Shown: in pieces, positions 9,766 to 20,425 of the stretch
Numbering within the stretch: the stretch's first letter is position 1
Layout: each line of letters starts with the position of its first letter
Assembly: GCF_010093205.1 (NCBI RefSeq)
Contig: NZ_PDWN01000005.1
Span: forward strand, 184,997 to 248,996
Reading direction: 5' to 3'
From: Pseudoxanthomonas daejeonensis
GTDB taxonomy: Bacteria; Pseudomonadota; Gammaproteobacteria; Xanthomonadales; Xanthomonadaceae
Length of the DNA stretch: 64,000 nt
Notes under the pieces: generated by a model
Told to the model about the DNA's origin: nothing
The model's database searches: none
The model's input: the letters and a program-made list of their open reading frames with translations, nothing else
Made by a program: the position numbers and the translations under genes

Positions 9766-10206
9766 ATGGCCCAACTGCTGGTCCTGCACGGCCCCAACCT
9801 CAACCTGCTCGGCACCCGCGAGCCGGAGGTCTACGGGCGCACCACGCTGGCCGACATCGATGCCGCCCTGGCCACCCGCGCCGCTGCGGCCGGGCATGCG
9901 CTGGAGTCCTTCCAGTCCAATGCCGAGCATGCCCTGGTCGATCGCGTCCAGGCCGCCCGCACCGACGGCACCGCTTTCATCCTGATCAACCCGGCCGCCT
10001 TCACCCATACCTCGGTCGCCCTGCGCGATGCGCTGGCGGCGGTGGCCATCCCCTTCATCGAGATCCACCTGTCCAACCCGCACGCCCGCGAACCCTTCCG
10101 CCAGCACAGCTATTTCAGCGACAAGGCGGTGGGCGTGGTCTGCGGCTTCGGCGCCGACAGCTACCGCTACGCCCTGGACGCCGCGCTGGCGCGGCTGCCG
10201 GGCTGA
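9766..10206 (+). CDS. aroQ: 3-dehydroquinate dehydratase, type II
   Basis: AroQ removes water from 3-dehydroquinate in the shikimate pathway and assembles as a dodecamer. The 146 residues match the family. Visible are [18 protein letters not shown] (residues 6-23, with the catalytic loop Arg and Tyr), the [14 protein letters not shown] stretch, [16 protein letters not shown] and the substrate-binding [14 protein letters not shown] with its catalytic His. It is the first gene of aroQ-accB-accC, with a 32-base gap to accB. This grouping of dehydroquinase with biotin carboxylase genes is common in gammaproteobacteria. Confidence 0.97.
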   Translation: MAQLLVLHGPNLNLLGTREPEVYGRTTLADIDAALATRAAAAGHALESFQSNAEHALVDRVQAARTDGTAFILINPAAFTHTSVALRDALAAVAIPFIEIHLSNPHAREPFRQHSYFSDKAVGVVCGFGADSYRYALDAALARLPG

Positions 10207-10238
10207 TTCCCAACTTCCTGCAACACCCAGAGGCCACC

Positions 10239-10718
10239 ATGGACCTGCGCAAGATCAAGAAACTCATCGACCTGCTCGAAGAATCCAACCTCGCCGAAAT
10301 CGAGATCAAGGAAGGCGAGGAGAGCGTGCGCCTGTCGCGCATCCCGACCGGCGTGGCCGTGGCCGCCCCGGCCGCCGCGCTGGAAGTGCGCTCGCCCGTG
10401 GCTGCCGCCGCGCCGATGCCGATGAGCTCGCCGACCGAATCGGCCACCGGCGGCACCGCCAAGCCCGGCGCCGACCTGCCCCCGGGCCACGTGGTCCGCG
10501 CGCCGATGGTCGGCACCTATTACTCGGCCCCGGCCCCGGACAAGCCGGTCTTCGTGTCGGTCGGCCAGCAGGTCAAGGCCGGCGAGACCCTCGGCATCAT
10601 CGAAGCGATGAAGATGTTCAACCCGATCGAGGCCGACGTCGGCGGCACCGTGGTCGCGATCCTGTGCGAGAGCGGCCAGCCGATCGAGTTCGACCAGCCG
10701 CTGTTCGTGATCGGCTGA
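10239..10718 (+). CDS. accB: Biotin carboxyl carrier protein of acetyl-CoA carboxylase
   Basis: This 159-residue carrier moves carboxybiotin between biotin carboxylase and carboxyltransferase in fatty-acid synthesis. The N-terminal helix ([34 protein letters not shown]) is the usual AccB dimerisation region. An Ala/Pro-rich linker follows at about 45-80. The biotinyl domain ends with [14 protein letters not shown], with the biotinylated lysine at residue 125. Ten bases separate it from accC. Confidence 0.97.
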   Translation: MDLRKIKKLIDLLEESNLAEIEIKEGEESVRLSRIPTGVAVAAPAAALEVRSPVAAAAPMPMSSPTESATGGTAKPGADLPPGHVVRAPMVGTYYSAPAPDKPVFVSVGQQVKAGETLGIIEAMKMFNPIEADVGGTVVAILCESGQPIEFDQPLFVIG

Positions 10719-10728
10719 GGAGCACCCC

Positions 10729-12096
10729 ATGCTCGACAAAGTCGTCATCGCCAACCGCGGCGAGATCGCGCTGCGGATCCTGCGCGCCTGCCACGCGATG
10801 GGCATCCGCACCGTCGCCGTGCACTCCACCGTTGACCGCAACCTCAAGCACGTGGCCATGGCCGACGAGTCGGTCTGTATCGGTCCTGCGCCCTCGACCG
10901 ACAGCTACCTCAACATGGCCTCGATCATTGCCGCGGCCGAGGTCACCGACGCGCAGGCGATCCACCCCGGCTATGGCTTCCTTTCCGAGAACGCCGACTT
11001 CGCCGAGCGCGTCGAGCAATCCGGCTTCGTCTTCATCGGTCCCAAGGCCGACACGATCCGCCTGATGGGCGACAAGGTAGAGGCGATCCGGGCGATGAAG
11101 TCGGCCGGCGTGCCCTGCGTGCCCGGCTCCGGCGGCCCGCTGGGCGAGGACATCGTCGCCAACACCAAGATCGCCCGCGAGATCGGCTATCCGGTGATCA
11201 TCAAGGCGGCCGGTGGCGGCGGCGGTCGCGGCATGCGCGTGGTCCACGCCGAAGCCGCGCTGAAAGCCGCGATCGAGACCACCAAGACCGAAGCCAAGGC
11301 CGCGTTCGGCAACGGCGAGGTCTACATGGAGAAGTTCCTGGAGAATCCGCGCCACGTGGAAATCCAGGTGCTCGCCGATGGCCAGGGCAACGCGATCCAC
11401 CTGGGCGAACGCGACTGCTCGATGCAGCGCCGCCACCAGAAGGTCGTCGAAGAGGCGCCGGCGCCGGGCATCACCCCCGAGCAGCGCGCGCAGATCGGCA
11501 AGGTCTGCGTGGAAGCGTGCCTGCGCATCGGCTACCGCGGCGCGGGCACTTTCGAGTTCCTGTACGAGGACGGCCATTTCTACTTCATCGAGATGAACAC
11601 CCGCATCCAGGTCGAGCATCCGGTCACCGAGATGGTCACCGGCATCGACCTGGTGGCCGAACAGCTGCGCATCGCCTCCGGGCGGAAGCTGTCGATCCGG
11701 CAGGAGGACGTGGTCATGGAAGGGCACGCCATCGAGTGCCGGATCAACGCCGAGGACCCGGAGACCTTCATCCCCAGCCCCGGCCTGATCCAGCATTTCC
11801 ATGCCCCGGGCGGCCCGGGCGTGCGCGTGGACACCCATATCTACGAGGGCTACCGCGTACCGCCGAACTACGACTCGATGGTCGGAAAACTCATCGTGCA
11901 CGCGCCCGACCGCGCAACGGCGATCGCACGCATGCGCGTGGCGCTGAGCGAGATGGTGGTGGACGGGATCAAGACCAACATCCCGCTGCAGCAAAGGATC
12001 ATGCGCGACCAGGGATTCCAGGCCGGCGGCCAGAACATCCATTACCTGGAAAAGCGCCTGGCCGAACGCAAGAACAAGTCGATCGCGCTGGGCTGA
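10729..12096 (+). CDS. accC: Biotin carboxylase subunit of acetyl-CoA carboxylase
   Basis: AccC carboxylates biotin on AccB using ATP and bicarbonate. The 455-residue ATP-grasp protein starts with [20 protein letters not shown]. It carries the glycine-rich ATP lid [14 protein letters not shown] near residues 159-172, the [20 protein letters not shown] stretch and the catalytic [21 protein letters not shown] near 288-308. A GGAG lies just upstream of the ATG. It ends the aroQ-accBC operon; the next gene, prmA, is 120 bases away. Confidence 0.98.
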   Translation: MLDKVVIANRGEIALRILRACHAMGIRTVAVHSTVDRNLKHVAMADESVCIGPAPSTDSYLNMASIIAAAEVTDAQAIHPGYGFLSENADFAERVEQSGFVFIGPKADTIRLMGDKVEAIRAMKSAGVPCVPGSGGPLGEDIVANTKIAREIGYPVIIKAAGGGGGRGMRVVHAEAALKAAIETTKTEAKAAFGNGEVYMEKFLENPRHVEIQVLADGQGNAIHLGERDCSMQRRHQKVVEEAPAPGITPEQRAQIGKVCVEACLRIGYRGAGTFEFLYEDGHFYFIEMNTRIQVEHPVTEMVTGIDLVAEQLRIASGRKLSIRQEDVVMEGHAIECRINAEDPETFIPSPGLIQHFHAPGGPGVRVDTHIYEGYRVPPNYDSMVGKLIVHAPDRATAIARMRVALSEMVVDGIKTNIPLQQRIMRDQGFQAGGQNIHYLEKRLAERKNKSIALG

Positions 12097-12216
12097 CGCG
12101 CGGGCTCGCCCGCTCCGCCGCGCGCGGAGCGAGCCATCACCCCGCCGGCTTCGCGATGCGCGGGGCAGGGCATCCCGCGTGAGACAATCGGCACCCGCCC
12201 ACGCAACGTCGCCGAC

Positions 12217-13134
12217 ATGCCCTACCTTGAACTGAGCCTGCGCAGCACCGAGGCCGAACAGCCCCGCTACGAACGCGCGCTGGAGGATGTGGGCGCGCTC
12301 GCGGTCACCCTGCTCGACGCCGACGCCGACACACCCAACGAACGCGCGATCCTGGAGCCGGGCGTGGGCCAGACGCCGGTGTGGAAGGCGCTGGTGCTCA
12401 ATGCGCTGTTCGACGCGGACACCGATGCGCTCGCGCTGCTGGCCGCGCTGGAATCCTTCGATCCCGACCTGGACTGGAGCACCGCCTCCTTCCGCAAGGT
12501 CGAGGACCAGGACTGGGAACGGGCCTGGCTGGACCAGTTCCAGCCGATGCGATTCGGCGCACGCACCTGGATCGTGCCCTGGGACCATGAGCTGCCCGCG
12601 GAAGCCGATGTGGCCGACGCGGCAGTGGTGCGCCTGGATCCGGGCTTGGCCTTCGGCTCGGGCACGCACCCGACCACGGCGCTGTGCCTGCGCTGGCTCG
12701 ACCGACTGGCCGGCGATGGGCTGCTGCGCGACGCGCGCGTGCTCGATTTCGGTTGCGGCTCGGGCATCCTCGCCCTGGCCGCGTTGAAGCTGGGCGCGGC
12801 GCAGGCGGTAGGCGTGGACAACGACCCGCAGGCGCTGCTGGCCAGCCTGGACAACACCCGGCGCAACGACGTCGGCGAGCGCTTCGCGGTGTACCTGCCG
12901 CAGGACGAACCGGCCGCGACCTATCCGGTGGTGGTGGCCAACATCCTGGCCGTCGCGCTGGATGCACTGGCCGAAGTCCTCGCCGCACGCGTCGCCCCGG
13001 GGGGACGCATCGCCCTGTCGGGCATCCTGCGCGGCCAGGAGCCGGAACTGCTGCAGCGCTATGCCACCTGGTTCGACGACCTGCAGGTCGCCACCGACGA
13101 GGACTGGCTGCGGATCGAGGGCGTGCGCCGCTGA
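12217..13134 (+). CDS. prmA: Ribosomal protein L11 methyltransferase
   Basis: PrmA trimethylates ribosomal protein L11 using S-adenosylmethionine. The 305-residue protein has the expected N-terminal L11-recognition domain ([27 protein letters not shown]) and a class I methyltransferase domain. That domain contains [22 protein letters not shown] near 141-162, the SAM motif [19 protein letters not shown] near 177-195, and [11 protein letters not shown] near 242. The order accC-prmA-DUF3426-fis is conserved in related genomes as I remember them. Confidence 0.96.
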   Translation: MPYLELSLRSTEAEQPRYERALEDVGALAVTLLDADADTPNERAILEPGVGQTPVWKALVLNALFDADTDALALLAALESFDPDLDWSTASFRKVEDQDWERAWLDQFQPMRFGARTWIVPWDHELPAEADVADAAVVRLDPGLAFGSGTHPTTALCLRWLDRLAGDGLLRDARVLDFGCGSGILALAALKLGAAQAVGVDNDPQALLASLDNTRRNDVGERFAVYLPQDEPAATYPVVVANILAVALDALAEVLAARVAPGGRIALSGILRGQEPELLQRYATWFDDLQVATDEDWLRIEGVRR

Positions 13135-13195
13135 GCGTGCCGCTTCGTCCAGGATCGCCATCGACGACATCCCTGAACGTGTTTGAATAGGCCGC

Positions 13196-14026
13196 ATGTT
13201 CGTTCCCTGCCCGCACTGCCAGTTCCTCGTCGCCCACCATCCGCAGCTGCGGCCGTTGCCGGCGGACTGCCCGCGATGCGGGCGTGCGCTGCAGGCCGAC
13301 GGCGAACCGGTCGCGTCCGCCGAATCGGGACTGGACACCGGACCGGAGCATGGCAGCGCCGCAACGATCGACACGGCCGCGCTGCTGTCGGACGGCAGGC
13401 CGCTCGACGACCCCGCAAGCGCGGACAATGCCGCGGAAGCACCTGCCGAAGGCGGCGTGGCGAGCGAATCCACCGGTGCCGCGAATACTGCGACCGTGGA
13501 AGCGACCCCCGTGGTCCCAGGCCCGGCGCCCGCCGTCACGTTCGCGTCGCCCGGTGCGCCACGCCGGCGCGCGCACTGGCGCTGGCCCCTTATCGTCCTG
13601 CTGGGGCTGTTGCTCGCGCTGCAGATCCTGCTTGCCGACCGTGCACGGCTGGCCGAAGACCCGCGCTGGCGCCCGCTGGTGGAAGCGGTGTGCGGAACGC
13701 TGGGCTGCGCGCTGCCGCCCTGGCACGAGCCCACGGCATTCACCATGCTCGACCGCAAGGTGCGGCCGGCGACGCACGCATCCGGCGCGTTGCGCGTGGA
13801 CGCGACGTTCCGCAACGACGCACGCTGGTCGCAGGCGTGGCCGCCGTTGCAACTCGCACTCTCCGATGCCGATGGCCGCGTCCTCGGCAGCCGCGTGTTC
13901 CTGCCGCAGGACTACCTGGGCACGGCACCGGCCACGCTGCTGGCTCCAGGACAAAGTGCCCAGATCACCTTTGTGGTGCAGGAACCGGCACCGGGCACAG
14001 TGGCGTTCTCGTTCCAGTTCCGCTGA
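13196..14026 (+). CDS. DUF3426 membrane protein with N-terminal zinc ribbon
   Basis: The 276-residue protein begins with two CxxC knuckles (Cys5/Cys8 and Cys25/Cys28 in MFVPCPHCQ...DCPRCGR), which form an MJ0042-like zinc ribbon. An Ala/Glu-rich, low-complexity linker of about 90 residues follows, then one transmembrane helix near 125-145 ([18 protein letters not shown]). The periplasmic C-terminal domain has the DUF3426 pattern ([11 protein letters not shown]... [12 protein letters not shown]... [11 protein letters not shown]). Its function is not established. It lies 61 bases after prmA and 109 before fis. Confidence 0.85.
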   Translation: MFVPCPHCQFLVAHHPQLRPLPADCPRCGRALQADGEPVASAESGLDTGPEHGSAATIDTAALLSDGRPLDDPASADNAAEAPAEGGVASESTGAANTATVEATPVVPGPAPAVTFASPGAPRRRAHWRWPLIVLLGLLLALQILLADRARLAEDPRWRPLVEAVCGTLGCALPPWHEPTAFTMLDRKVRPATHASGALRVDATFRNDARWSQAWPPLQLALSDADGRVLGSRVFLPQDYLGTAPATLLAPGQSAQITFVVQEPAPGTVAFSFQFR

Positions 14027-14135
14027 ACGCGCGACCGGTCGTCGCCGCCAATGGCAGCGACCGGATTCCCGCGCTAGACTCCCCTGCCCCGCTCCACCGG
14101 CCCGCGCTCGCGCGCCGCTTTCCTCTGGACCTTCC

Positions 14136-14411
14136 GTGCAGCAGAACGCCACCTCCCGTGCCGACGCCGGTCGCACCGCTTCCCGTCCGCCGTTGCGCGA
14201 GCACGTGGCCCAGTCGGTCCGGCGCTACCTGCGTGACCTGGATGGCGTGGACGCCAACGACGTCTACGAGATCGTCCTGCGCGAAATGGAGATCCCGTTG
14301 TTCGTGGAGGTGCTCAACCACTGCGAGGGCAACCAGAGCCGGGCCGCGGCATTGCTGGGCATCCATCGCGCCACGCTGCGCAAGAAGCTGAAGGACTACG
14401 GCCTGGCCTGA
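14136..14411 (+). CDS. fis: DNA-binding protein Fis
   Basis: Fis is a nucleoid protein and recombination/transcription cofactor. The 91-residue product from the GTG start has the full Fis domain: [18 protein letters not shown], then [45 protein letters not shown], whose C-terminal helix-turn-helix is nearly invariant in the family. No ATG exists in the proper region, so GTG at 14136 is chosen. Upstream, TAGACT in CGCGCTAGACTCC near 14074 could be a -10. Confidence 0.95.
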   Translation: MQQNATSRADAGRTASRPPLREHVAQSVRRYLRDLDGVDANDVYEIVLREMEIPLFVEVLNHCEGNQSRAAALLGIHRATLRKKLKDYGLA

Positions 14412-14467
14412 GCCGGCCGCGCCGCCGCGGGCGGCGTGCAGTCCAGGGCCGGCGGCGGCCGGGCGGC

Positions 14468-14473
14468 TATAAT
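14468..14473 (+). promoter_or_regulatory. Candidate -10 element of purH
   Basis: A perfect TATAAT lies 31 bases before the purH start in otherwise very GC-rich sequence. No clear -35 element is present at the right distance. Confidence 0.45.
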
Positions 14474-14503
14474 TCCGCTCCTCCCCCGCACCGCCTCTTT
14501 CCG

Positions 14504-16087
14504 ATGACTGCCGAATTCCTGCCCGTGCGCCGGGCACTGCTGTCCGTTTCCGACAAGACCGGCCTGCTCGAGCTGGCCCACGCGCTCGCTGCCCAGGGCG
14601 TCGAACTGCTCTCCACCGGCGGCACGGCCAAGGCGATCCGCGAAGCCGGACTGGCGGTGAAGGACGTGGCCGAGGTCACCGGCTTCCCGGAAATGATGGA
14701 CGGACGGGTCAAGACCCTGCATCCGCTGGTCCACGGCGGCCTGCTCGGCCGCGCCGGCATCGACGACGCGGTCATGGCCCAGCACGGCATCGGCGCGATC
14801 GACCTGCTGGTGCTCAACCTGTATCCGTTCGAATCGGTCACCGCGAAGGCCGATTGCACCTTGGCCGACGCGGTGGAGAACATCGACATCGGCGGCCCGG
14901 CGATGCTGCGCTCGGCGGCCAAGAATTTCGCCCGCGTGGCGGTGGCCACCACGCCCGACCAGTACGCAGCCGTAGTGGCCGAACTGCAGGCCAACGGCGG
15001 CGCACTGTCGTCGGCGACCCGCTTCGCCCTGTCGGTGGCCGCCTTCAACCGCGTCGCCCAGTACGACGCTGCGATCAGCAACTACCTGTCGGCCGTCGCC
15101 GACGCCGCGGCCCAGGTGCCGGTGCGAAGCGAATACCCGGCGCAGATGAACTCGACCTTCGTGAAGGTCATGGACCTGCGCTATGGCGAGAACCCGCACC
15201 AGTCCGGCGCGTTCTACCGCGACCTGCATCCGGTGCCGGGCACGCTGGCCACCTTCACCCAGCTGCAGGGCAAGGAGCTGAGCTACAACAACCTGGCCGA
15301 CAGCGACGCGGCCTGGGAATGCGTGCGCCAGTTCGACGTGCCGGCCTGCGTGATCGTCAAGCATGCCAATCCATGCGGCGTGGCCGTGGCGGCCGATGTC
15401 GGCCAGGCCTACGAACTGGCGTACGCCACCGATCCGACCTCTGCGTTCGGCGGCATCCTCGCCTTCAACCGCCGCCTCGATGCGGCCACCGCCAAGGCGA
15501 TCCTGGACCGCCAGTTCGTCGAGGTGCTGATCGCGCCGGACTACGAGGACGGCGCGCTGGATTACGCGAAGAAGAAGGCCAACGTGCGCGTGCTGCGCAT
15601 TCCGCACGGCGCCGGCCTGAACAACTACGACTCCAAGCGCGTGGGATCGGGCCTGCTCCTGCAGTCCTCCGACAACCGCGGCATGAGCGCGGGCGAGCTG
15701 AAGGTGGTCACGAAGATCGCCCCGACCGAGGCGCAACTGGGCGACCTGCTGTTCGCCTGGCGGGTGGCCAAGTTCGTCAAGTCCAACGCGATCGTCTACG
15801 CCAGGGACCTGCGCACCATTGGCGTGGGCGCCGGGCAGATGAGCCGGGTGTATTCGGCGCGCATCGCCGGGATCAAGGCTGCCGACGCCGACCTGGTGGT
15901 CGAAGGCTCGGTGATGGCCTCCGATGCGTTCTTCCCGTTCCGCGACGGCATCGACGCCGCCGCCGCGGCCGGGATCAAGGCGGTGATCCAGCCCGGCGGC
16001 TCGATGCGCGATGCCGAGGTCATCGCCGCGGCCGACGAGCATGGCATCGCCATGGTGTTCACCGGCGTGCGGCATTTCCGGCACTGA
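14504..16087 (+). CDS. purH: Bifunctional AICAR formyltransferase / IMP cyclohydrolase
   Basis: PurH performs the last two steps of IMP synthesis. The 527 residues match the family. The N-terminal MGS-like cyclohydrolase domain shows [28 protein letters not shown] and [15 protein letters not shown]. The C-terminal transformylase domain shows KHANPCGVA near residue 286, [11 protein letters not shown] near 312, and the closing [30 protein letters not shown]. It has its own TATAAT-type -10 upstream. purD is nearby on the same strand, but a GNAT gene lies between them. Confidence 0.98.
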   Translation: MTAEFLPVRRALLSVSDKTGLLELAHALAAQGVELLSTGGTAKAIREAGLAVKDVAEVTGFPEMMDGRVKTLHPLVHGGLLGRAGIDDAVMAQHGIGAIDLLVLNLYPFESVTAKADCTLADAVENIDIGGPAMLRSAAKNFARVAVATTPDQYAAVVAELQANGGALSSATRFALSVAAFNRVAQYDAAISNYLSAVADAAAQVPVRSEYPAQMNSTFVKVMDLRYGENPHQSGAFYRDLHPVPGTLATFTQLQGKELSYNNLADSDAAWECVRQFDVPACVIVKHANPCGVAVAADVGQAYELAYATDPTSAFGGILAFNRRLDAATAKAILDRQFVEVLIAPDYEDGALDYAKKKANVRVLRIPHGAGLNNYDSKRVGSGLLLQSSDNRGMSAGELKVVTKIAPTEAQLGDLLFAWRVAKFVKSNAIVYARDLRTIGVGAGQMSRVYSARIAGIKAADADLVVEGSVMASDAFFPFRDGIDAAAAAGIKAVIQPGGSMRDAEVIAAADEHGIAMVFTGVRHFRH

Positions 16088-16215
16088 GGTTGGCCGCCTT
16101 GGGCCTGCGCCGCGCTCCTGGCGCCGGCGCCACGCCCGCGTCGTACCGCCGGCGTAACGCGCCGGGGCGCGTGACCGGCTAGGCTTGCCGCATCCATCCT
16201 GTGGAGGCGGTCGCC

Positions 16216-16722
16216 ATGTGGATCCGCGAGGAAAGCCCGGACGACATCGATGCGATCCATGACCTGGTCCGCAAGGCCTTCGCCGGCAGTCCGGGCGAGG
16301 GCAAGCTGGAAAGCCGCACGGTCGACACCCTGCGCGCCGACCATGCGCTGGTCGTATCGCTGGTGGCCGACATCGATGGTCGCGTCGCCGGCCACATCGC
16401 ATTCTCGCCGGCGCGCCCGTCGCGCGATGGCGACCGCTGGTACGTGCTCGGCCCGTTGGCGGTGGATCCAGCCGACCAGGGCCACGGCATCGGTGGCGCG
16501 CTGGTCCGGGCCGGCCTGCGCATGCTCGAGGAACGCGAAGCCAACGGCTGCGTCGTGCTGGGCGATGCGGAGTACTACGGGCGCTTCGGCTTCCGGCCCG
16601 ACCCGCTGCTGACCCTGCCCGCCAGCCCGGAGGGCGCGTTCCAGGCGTTGCGCTTCACCGATGCCGGTTCGGCCGGGGAAGTCGTGCTGCACGCGGCGTT
16701 CGGCCACCACGAGTACGACTGA
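16216..16722 (+). CDS. GNAT-family N-acetyltransferase (YhbS-like)
   Basis: This 168-residue acetyltransferase has the acetyl-CoA-binding motif [27 protein letters not shown], at about residues 80-105, followed by [20 protein letters not shown], typical of the YhbS/COG3153 group. The substrate is unknown. A GGAGG eight bases before the ATG at 16216 decides the start over the in-frame GTG at 16201. It sits between purH and purD, with no evidence of a purine role. Confidence 0.85.
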   Translation: MWIREESPDDIDAIHDLVRKAFAGSPGEGKLESRTVDTLRADHALVVSLVADIDGRVAGHIAFSPARPSRDGDRWYVLGPLAVDPADQGHGIGGALVRAGLRMLEEREANGCVVLGDAEYYGRFGFRPDPLLTLPASPEGAFQALRFTDAGSAGEVVLHAAFGHHEYD

Positions 16723-16771
16723 AACAGTTTCGAACCCGTGCCGCGCCGGCCGGGAGACGCGTCCACCGCGC

Positions 16772-16777
16772 TAGAAT
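16772..16777 (+). promoter_or_regulatory. Candidate -10 element of purD
   Basis: TAGAAT in the context CGCTAGAATCGCG lies 31 bases before the purD start. It matches TATAAT at five of six positions. No good -35 element is visible. Confidence 0.4.
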
Positions 16778-16807
16778 CGCGCTCCCCCTGGTGCCGAGTC
16801 AGCCCGC

Positions 16808-18097
16808 ATGTCGAAAGTCCTCGTGATCGGATCCGGTGGCCGCGAGCACGCGCTGGCGTGGAAGCTGGCGCAGTCGCCGCGCGTGTCGGAGGTGATCGTC
16901 GCACCGGGCAACGCCGGTACCGCCACCGAGGCGGCGTGCCGCAACGTACCGGTCAAGGTCACCGACATCGACGGATTGCTGAAGCTCGCGCAGGACGAAG
17001 GCGTGGCGCTGACCGTGGTCGGCCCGGAGATACCGCTGGTGGCCGGAGTGGTGGACCGCTTCCGCGCGGCGGGCCTGCGCATCTTCGGCCCCACTGCCGC
17101 CGCCGCGCAGCTGGAAGGCAGCAAGGCGTTCGCCAAGGACTTCCTCGCCCGCCATGGCATCCCGACCGCGTTCTATGCGGTGCATACCGACATCGATGCC
17201 GCGCTCGCCTACCTCCGCGAGAAGGGTGCGCCGATCGTGGTCAAGGCCGACGGCCTGGCCGCTGGCAAGGGCGTGATCGTGGCCATGACCCTGGACGAGG
17301 CCGAGGCCGCGGTACGCGACATGCTCTCGGGCAATGCATTCGGCGAAGCCGGCGCGCGCGTGGTGATCGAGGAATTCCTCGAAGGCGAGGAGGCCAGCTT
17401 CATCTCGATGGTCGACGGTCGCACCGCGCTGCCGATGGCGACCAGCCAGGACCACAAGCGCGTTGGCGACGGCGACACCGGTCCCAATACCGGCGGCATG
17501 GGCGCCTACTCGCCCGCGCCGGTGGTTACCGCCGACGTGCATGCGCGGGTGATGCGCGAGGTCGTGGAACCGACCGTGCAGGGCATGATCGAGGATGGCG
17601 TGCCCTTCACCGGCTTCCTCTACGCGGGCCTGATGATCGACGCCTCCGGCGCGCCGAAGGTGATCGAGTTCAACGTGCGCTTCGGCGATCCGGAGACCCA
17701 GCCGGTGATGCTGCGCCTGCAGTCGGACCTGGTCGAACTGGTCGAGGCGGCGATCGACGGCCGCCTGCACGAGACGCAGGCGCAATGGGATCGGCGTCCT
17801 TCGCTGGGCGTGGTGATGGCCGCGCGCCCCTATCCGGAAAGCCCGGTGACCGGCGACGTGATCGGCGGCCTGAATGCCGTCCCGGTCGGGGCGAAAGTGT
17901 TCCACGCCGGCACCGCGCTGGATGCGGCCGGGAACGTGGTCAGCGCCGGTGGCCGCGTGCTGTGCGTGGCCGCGCTGGGCGACTCGGTGTCCGATGCGCA
18001 GGAACGTGCATATGCCGGCGTCGACGCGATCCACTGGGCCAACGAGTTCCACCGCAACGACATCGGCTGGCGCGCGATCGAGCGCGAACGCGGCTGA
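16808..18097 (+). CDS. purD: Phosphoribosylamine-glycine ligase (GAR synthetase)
   Basis: PurD joins phosphoribosylamine and glycine with ATP in purine synthesis. The 429-residue ATP-grasp enzyme begins MSKVLVIGSGGREHALAWKLAQSP. It has GPEIPLVAGVVDRF near 76, the ATP-binding KADGLAAGKGVIVAMT near 146-161, and the metal-binding IEFNVRFGDPETQPVMLRL near 282-300. It is followed after eight bases by a membrane-protein gene. Confidence 0.98.
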   Translation: MSKVLVIGSGGREHALAWKLAQSPRVSEVIVAPGNAGTATEAACRNVPVKVTDIDGLLKLAQDEGVALTVVGPEIPLVAGVVDRFRAAGLRIFGPTAAAAQLEGSKAFAKDFLARHGIPTAFYAVHTDIDAALAYLREKGAPIVVKADGLAAGKGVIVAMTLDEAEAAVRDMLSGNAFGEAGARVVIEEFLEGEEASFISMVDGRTALPMATSQDHKRVGDGDTGPNTGGMGAYSPAPVVTADVHARVMREVVEPTVQGMIEDGVPFTGFLYAGLMIDASGAPKVIEFNVRFGDPETQPVMLRLQSDLVELVEAAIDGRLHETQAQWDRRPSLGVVMAARPYPESPVTGDVIGGLNAVPVGAKVFHAGTALDAAGNVVSAGGRVLCVAALGDSVSDAQERAYAGVDAIHWANEFHRNDIGWRAIERERG

Positions 18098-18105
18098 GGC
18101 CGGCA

Positions 18106-19347
18106 ATGGCGATGGACTGGAACGCAGCCCCCACCGGCCTGGCCACGGCCCTGGGCATCGGCCTGCTGATCGGCGCGGTGCGCGAGCGGCAACATGCCGA
18201 GCGCATCGGCATGGCCGGCGTGCGCACGCACACGCTGCTGGCCCTGGCCGGCGCGCTGGCGGCCGGCTTCGGAACCGCGACACTACTGGTGACGCTGTTG
18301 GCGGTCGCGCTGCTGGGCCTTGCCAGCTACCGGATCAGCCGCGAGCGTGATCCCGGCCTGACCGGCGAGGTCGCAATGCTGGTCACCGTGCTGCTCGGCG
18401 CGCTGGCGCAGCAGGCACACGCGCTGGCCGCTGCGCTGGGCGTGGTGGTGGCGATCCTGCTCTGGGCCAAGGCGCCGCTGCGCCGGCTCAGCCGCGACCT
18501 GATCAGTGAAACGGAGATGCAGGATGGGCTGGTGCTGGCCGCGGCCGCGCTGGTCGTGCTGCCGCTGCTGCCGGACGAGCCGGTGGATCCGTGGGGTGTC
18601 CTGCAGTTGTCGATGTTGTGGCGGATCGTGGTGTTGATCATGGCGGTGGGCATGCTTGGCCACGTCGCCGGCCGCGCGGTCGGCACGCGACGCGGCCTGC
18701 CGGTGGCGGGCTTCTTCTCCGGTTTCGCCTCTTCGACCGCGGCGGTGGTCAGCTTCGGCCAACGGGGGCGCAAGCATCCGGCGATGCAGCGCCCCGCGGC
18801 GGCGGCCGCGCTGCTGGCCAACCTGGCCTCGCTGCTGCTGCTCGTGGCGGTGGTCGGCACGGTATCCCCTGCGCTGGCGCTGGCAGCAGCCTGGCCGATG
18901 GCCGCCGCCGCCGCCGGCCTGCTGCTCGTGGCCGCCACCGGCCTGTTGCGCAGCACGGAAACCGGCGACCCGCAGGGGGATTCCAGTGCGCGCGCCTTCC
19001 ACCTGACCCACGCGATGCTGATCGCCCTGCTGATCGCGCTGGTGATGCTGCTTTCCGAAGTGCTGTTGCGGCTGTTCGGCGAAGCGGGAGCGATGCTCGG
19101 CGCGGCGATCGCGGCGCTGGCCGAACTGCACGCCGCCGGCGCCACCATCGCCCGGCTGGCAAGCCTCGGCGAAATTTCCCCGGTGGAGGCGCGTTGGGCC
19201 CTGGTCGCGCTGCTCGCCTCCACGACGCTGGCCAAGACCCTGCTGGCGTTCACCAGCGGCGGTGCCGGCTACGGATGGCGGGTCGGCTTCGGGCTGGTGC
19301 TGATGACCGTCGCCGCCGCCGTCACGACCGCGTTCACCACGTACTGA
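18106..19347 (+). CDS. MgtC/DUF4010-family membrane protein
   Basis: A 413-residue, very hydrophobic protein with about eleven to twelve predicted membrane helices. The N-terminal part (GLATALGIGLLIGAVRERQHAERIGMAGVRTHTLLALAGALAAGFG) is an MgtC-like domain. The rest (GRAVGTRRGLPVAGFFSGFASSTAAVVSFGQRGRKHP...) fits DUF4010. Such proteins are annotated as MgtC/SapB family; the transported or sensed substrate is unknown. The start is the ATG at 18106, eight bases after purD; a second ATG two codons on (18112) is also possible. Confidence 0.82.
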   Translation: MAMDWNAAPTGLATALGIGLLIGAVRERQHAERIGMAGVRTHTLLALAGALAAGFGTATLLVTLLAVALLGLASYRISRERDPGLTGEVAMLVTVLLGALAQQAHALAAALGVVVAILLWAKAPLRRLSRDLISETEMQDGLVLAAAALVVLPLLPDEPVDPWGVLQLSMLWRIVVLIMAVGMLGHVAGRAVGTRRGLPVAGFFSGFASSTAAVVSFGQRGRKHPAMQRPAAAAALLANLASLLLLVAVVGTVSPALALAAAWPMAAAAAGLLLVAATGLLRSTETGDPQGDSSARAFHLTHAMLIALLIALVMLLSEVLLRLFGEAGAMLGAAIAALAELHAAGATIARLASLGEISPVEARWALVALLASTTLAKTLLAFTSGGAGYGWRVGFGLVLMTVAAAVTTAFTTY

Positions 19348-19401
19348 GCCGTTCCGCAGGCCGCCACCCGCGGTCGTGCGCCGTAGCATGTCCCCGCCGG
19401 A

Positions 19402-20265
19402 TCAGATGTTCGCGTCTTCCGGTGGCATCCGCGTCTGCAGCGACGCCGCGCCATCAAGGTCACCCGCGACCGGCCGCGGGCATCGCGCATCCAGGGTGTA
19501 GGCAGTCATCGACAGCGAACCGTAGGCATAGCCGTCCACCAGCACCTCGGCCTCGCGCCCGGATGCGGCGGTCAGGCCCGCGATGTAGAGCAGCGGCAGG
19601 AAATGGTCGGGCGAGGGCACCGCCAGGCGGAAATCCGGATGCGACACCAGCGAAGGGATGTCGTGCGGGCGTTCGATCATCAGCTCGCGCGCATGCTCGT
19701 CGAACCGGCGCGCCCAGTCGAACGCGCCATCGGGCTGCTGCCAGTCGATCGCGCGCAGGTTATGGACCACGTTCCCGCTGCCCACGACCAGGACACCCTG
19801 CTCACGCAGCGCGGCCAGCTTCGCGCCCAGCGCCAGGTGCCACTCCGGCGGCCTGCGCGCGTCGATCGACAGCTGCACCACGGGGATGTCTGCGTCGGGG
19901 AAGGCATGCACCAGCACCGACCAGGTGCCGTGGTCGATTCCCCAGCCGTCGATGTCCGCGCCGACATGGTCGGGCTTGACCGCCTCGGAGACCTCCTCGA
20001 CCAGCTCGGGCAGGCCGGGCGCCGGGTACTGCACGTCGAACAGCGCCTGGGGGAATCCGTAGAAGTCGTGGATCGTGCGTGGTTGCGCCATCGCGGTGAC
20101 CGCGGTGGCATTGACGTACCAGTGCGCCGACACGGCCAGGATCGCGCGGGGCTTCGGCACCGAGGCACCGAAGCTGCGCCAGGCCTCGGTGAAGCGGTTG
20201 CTTTCCAGTGCATTCATCGGACTGCCATGGCCGAGGAACGCGGCGGGCATCGGATGGGCGGTCAT
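19402..20265 (-). CDS. LigB-type extradiol ring-cleavage dioxygenase (YgiD/DODA-like)
   Basis: The 287-residue protein belongs to the class III extradiol dioxygenases, which use non-heme iron or zinc. Visible metal-ligand and catalytic stretches are PAAFLGHGSPMNAL near the N-terminus, ILAVSAHWYVNATAVT, GIDHGTWSVLVHAFPDADIPVVQLSID, VVGSGNVVHNLRAIDW and SPDHFLPLLYIAGL. E. coli YgiD acts on 3,4-dihydroxyphenylalanine; the substrate here is unknown. The ATG at 20265 follows GGAGG and matches the family N-terminus. It stands alone on the minus strand between two plus-strand genes. Confidence 0.87.
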   Translation of the reverse strand: MTAHPMPAAFLGHGSPMNALESNRFTEAWRSFGASVPKPRAILAVSAHWYVNATAVTAMAQPRTIHDFYGFPQALFDVQYPAPGLPELVEEVSEAVKPDHVGADIDGWGIDHGTWSVLVHAFPDADIPVVQLSIDARRPPEWHLALGAKLAALREQGVLVVGSGNVVHNLRAIDWQQPDGAFDWARRFDEHARELMIERPHDIPSLVSHPDFRLAVPSPDHFLPLLYIAGLTAASGREAEVLVDGYAYGSLSMTAYTLDARCPRPVAGDLDGAASLQTRMPPEDANI

Positions 20266-20397
20266 TCCGGGCCTCCGGTAGCGACGACTGCGCCACTCTA
20301 GCAACAGGGGCCATGGCCGGCGTGCCCATGCCTGCAACGCACCGTCGCCTTCCGTACGGGCCGATGGCCGTCAACCGGCCGCCAACGCGCTCTGCTA

Positions 20398-20421
20398 GTC
20401 TCCGCGCAGTCCCGCGGAGAC
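20398..20421 (+). promoter_or_regulatory. Hairpin covering the ribosome-binding site of the transporter-acyltransferase gene
   Basis: GTCTCCGCG (20398-20406) pairs perfectly with CGCGGAGAC (20413-20421), with a six-base loop. The GGAG of the second arm is the only Shine-Dalgarno-like sequence before the ATG at 20426, so the stem would hide it. TAGTCT inside CTGCTAGTCTCC could be the -10, but it overlaps the stem. Confidence 0.5.
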
Positions 20422-20425
20422 CTGC

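Noticed and set aside
10618..13815. A very long open frame on the minus strand across accB, accC, prmA and the DUF3426 gene
   Set aside because: It is antisense to well-supported genes, its protein is Arg/Ala/His-rich without motifs, and such frames are expected at this GC content.
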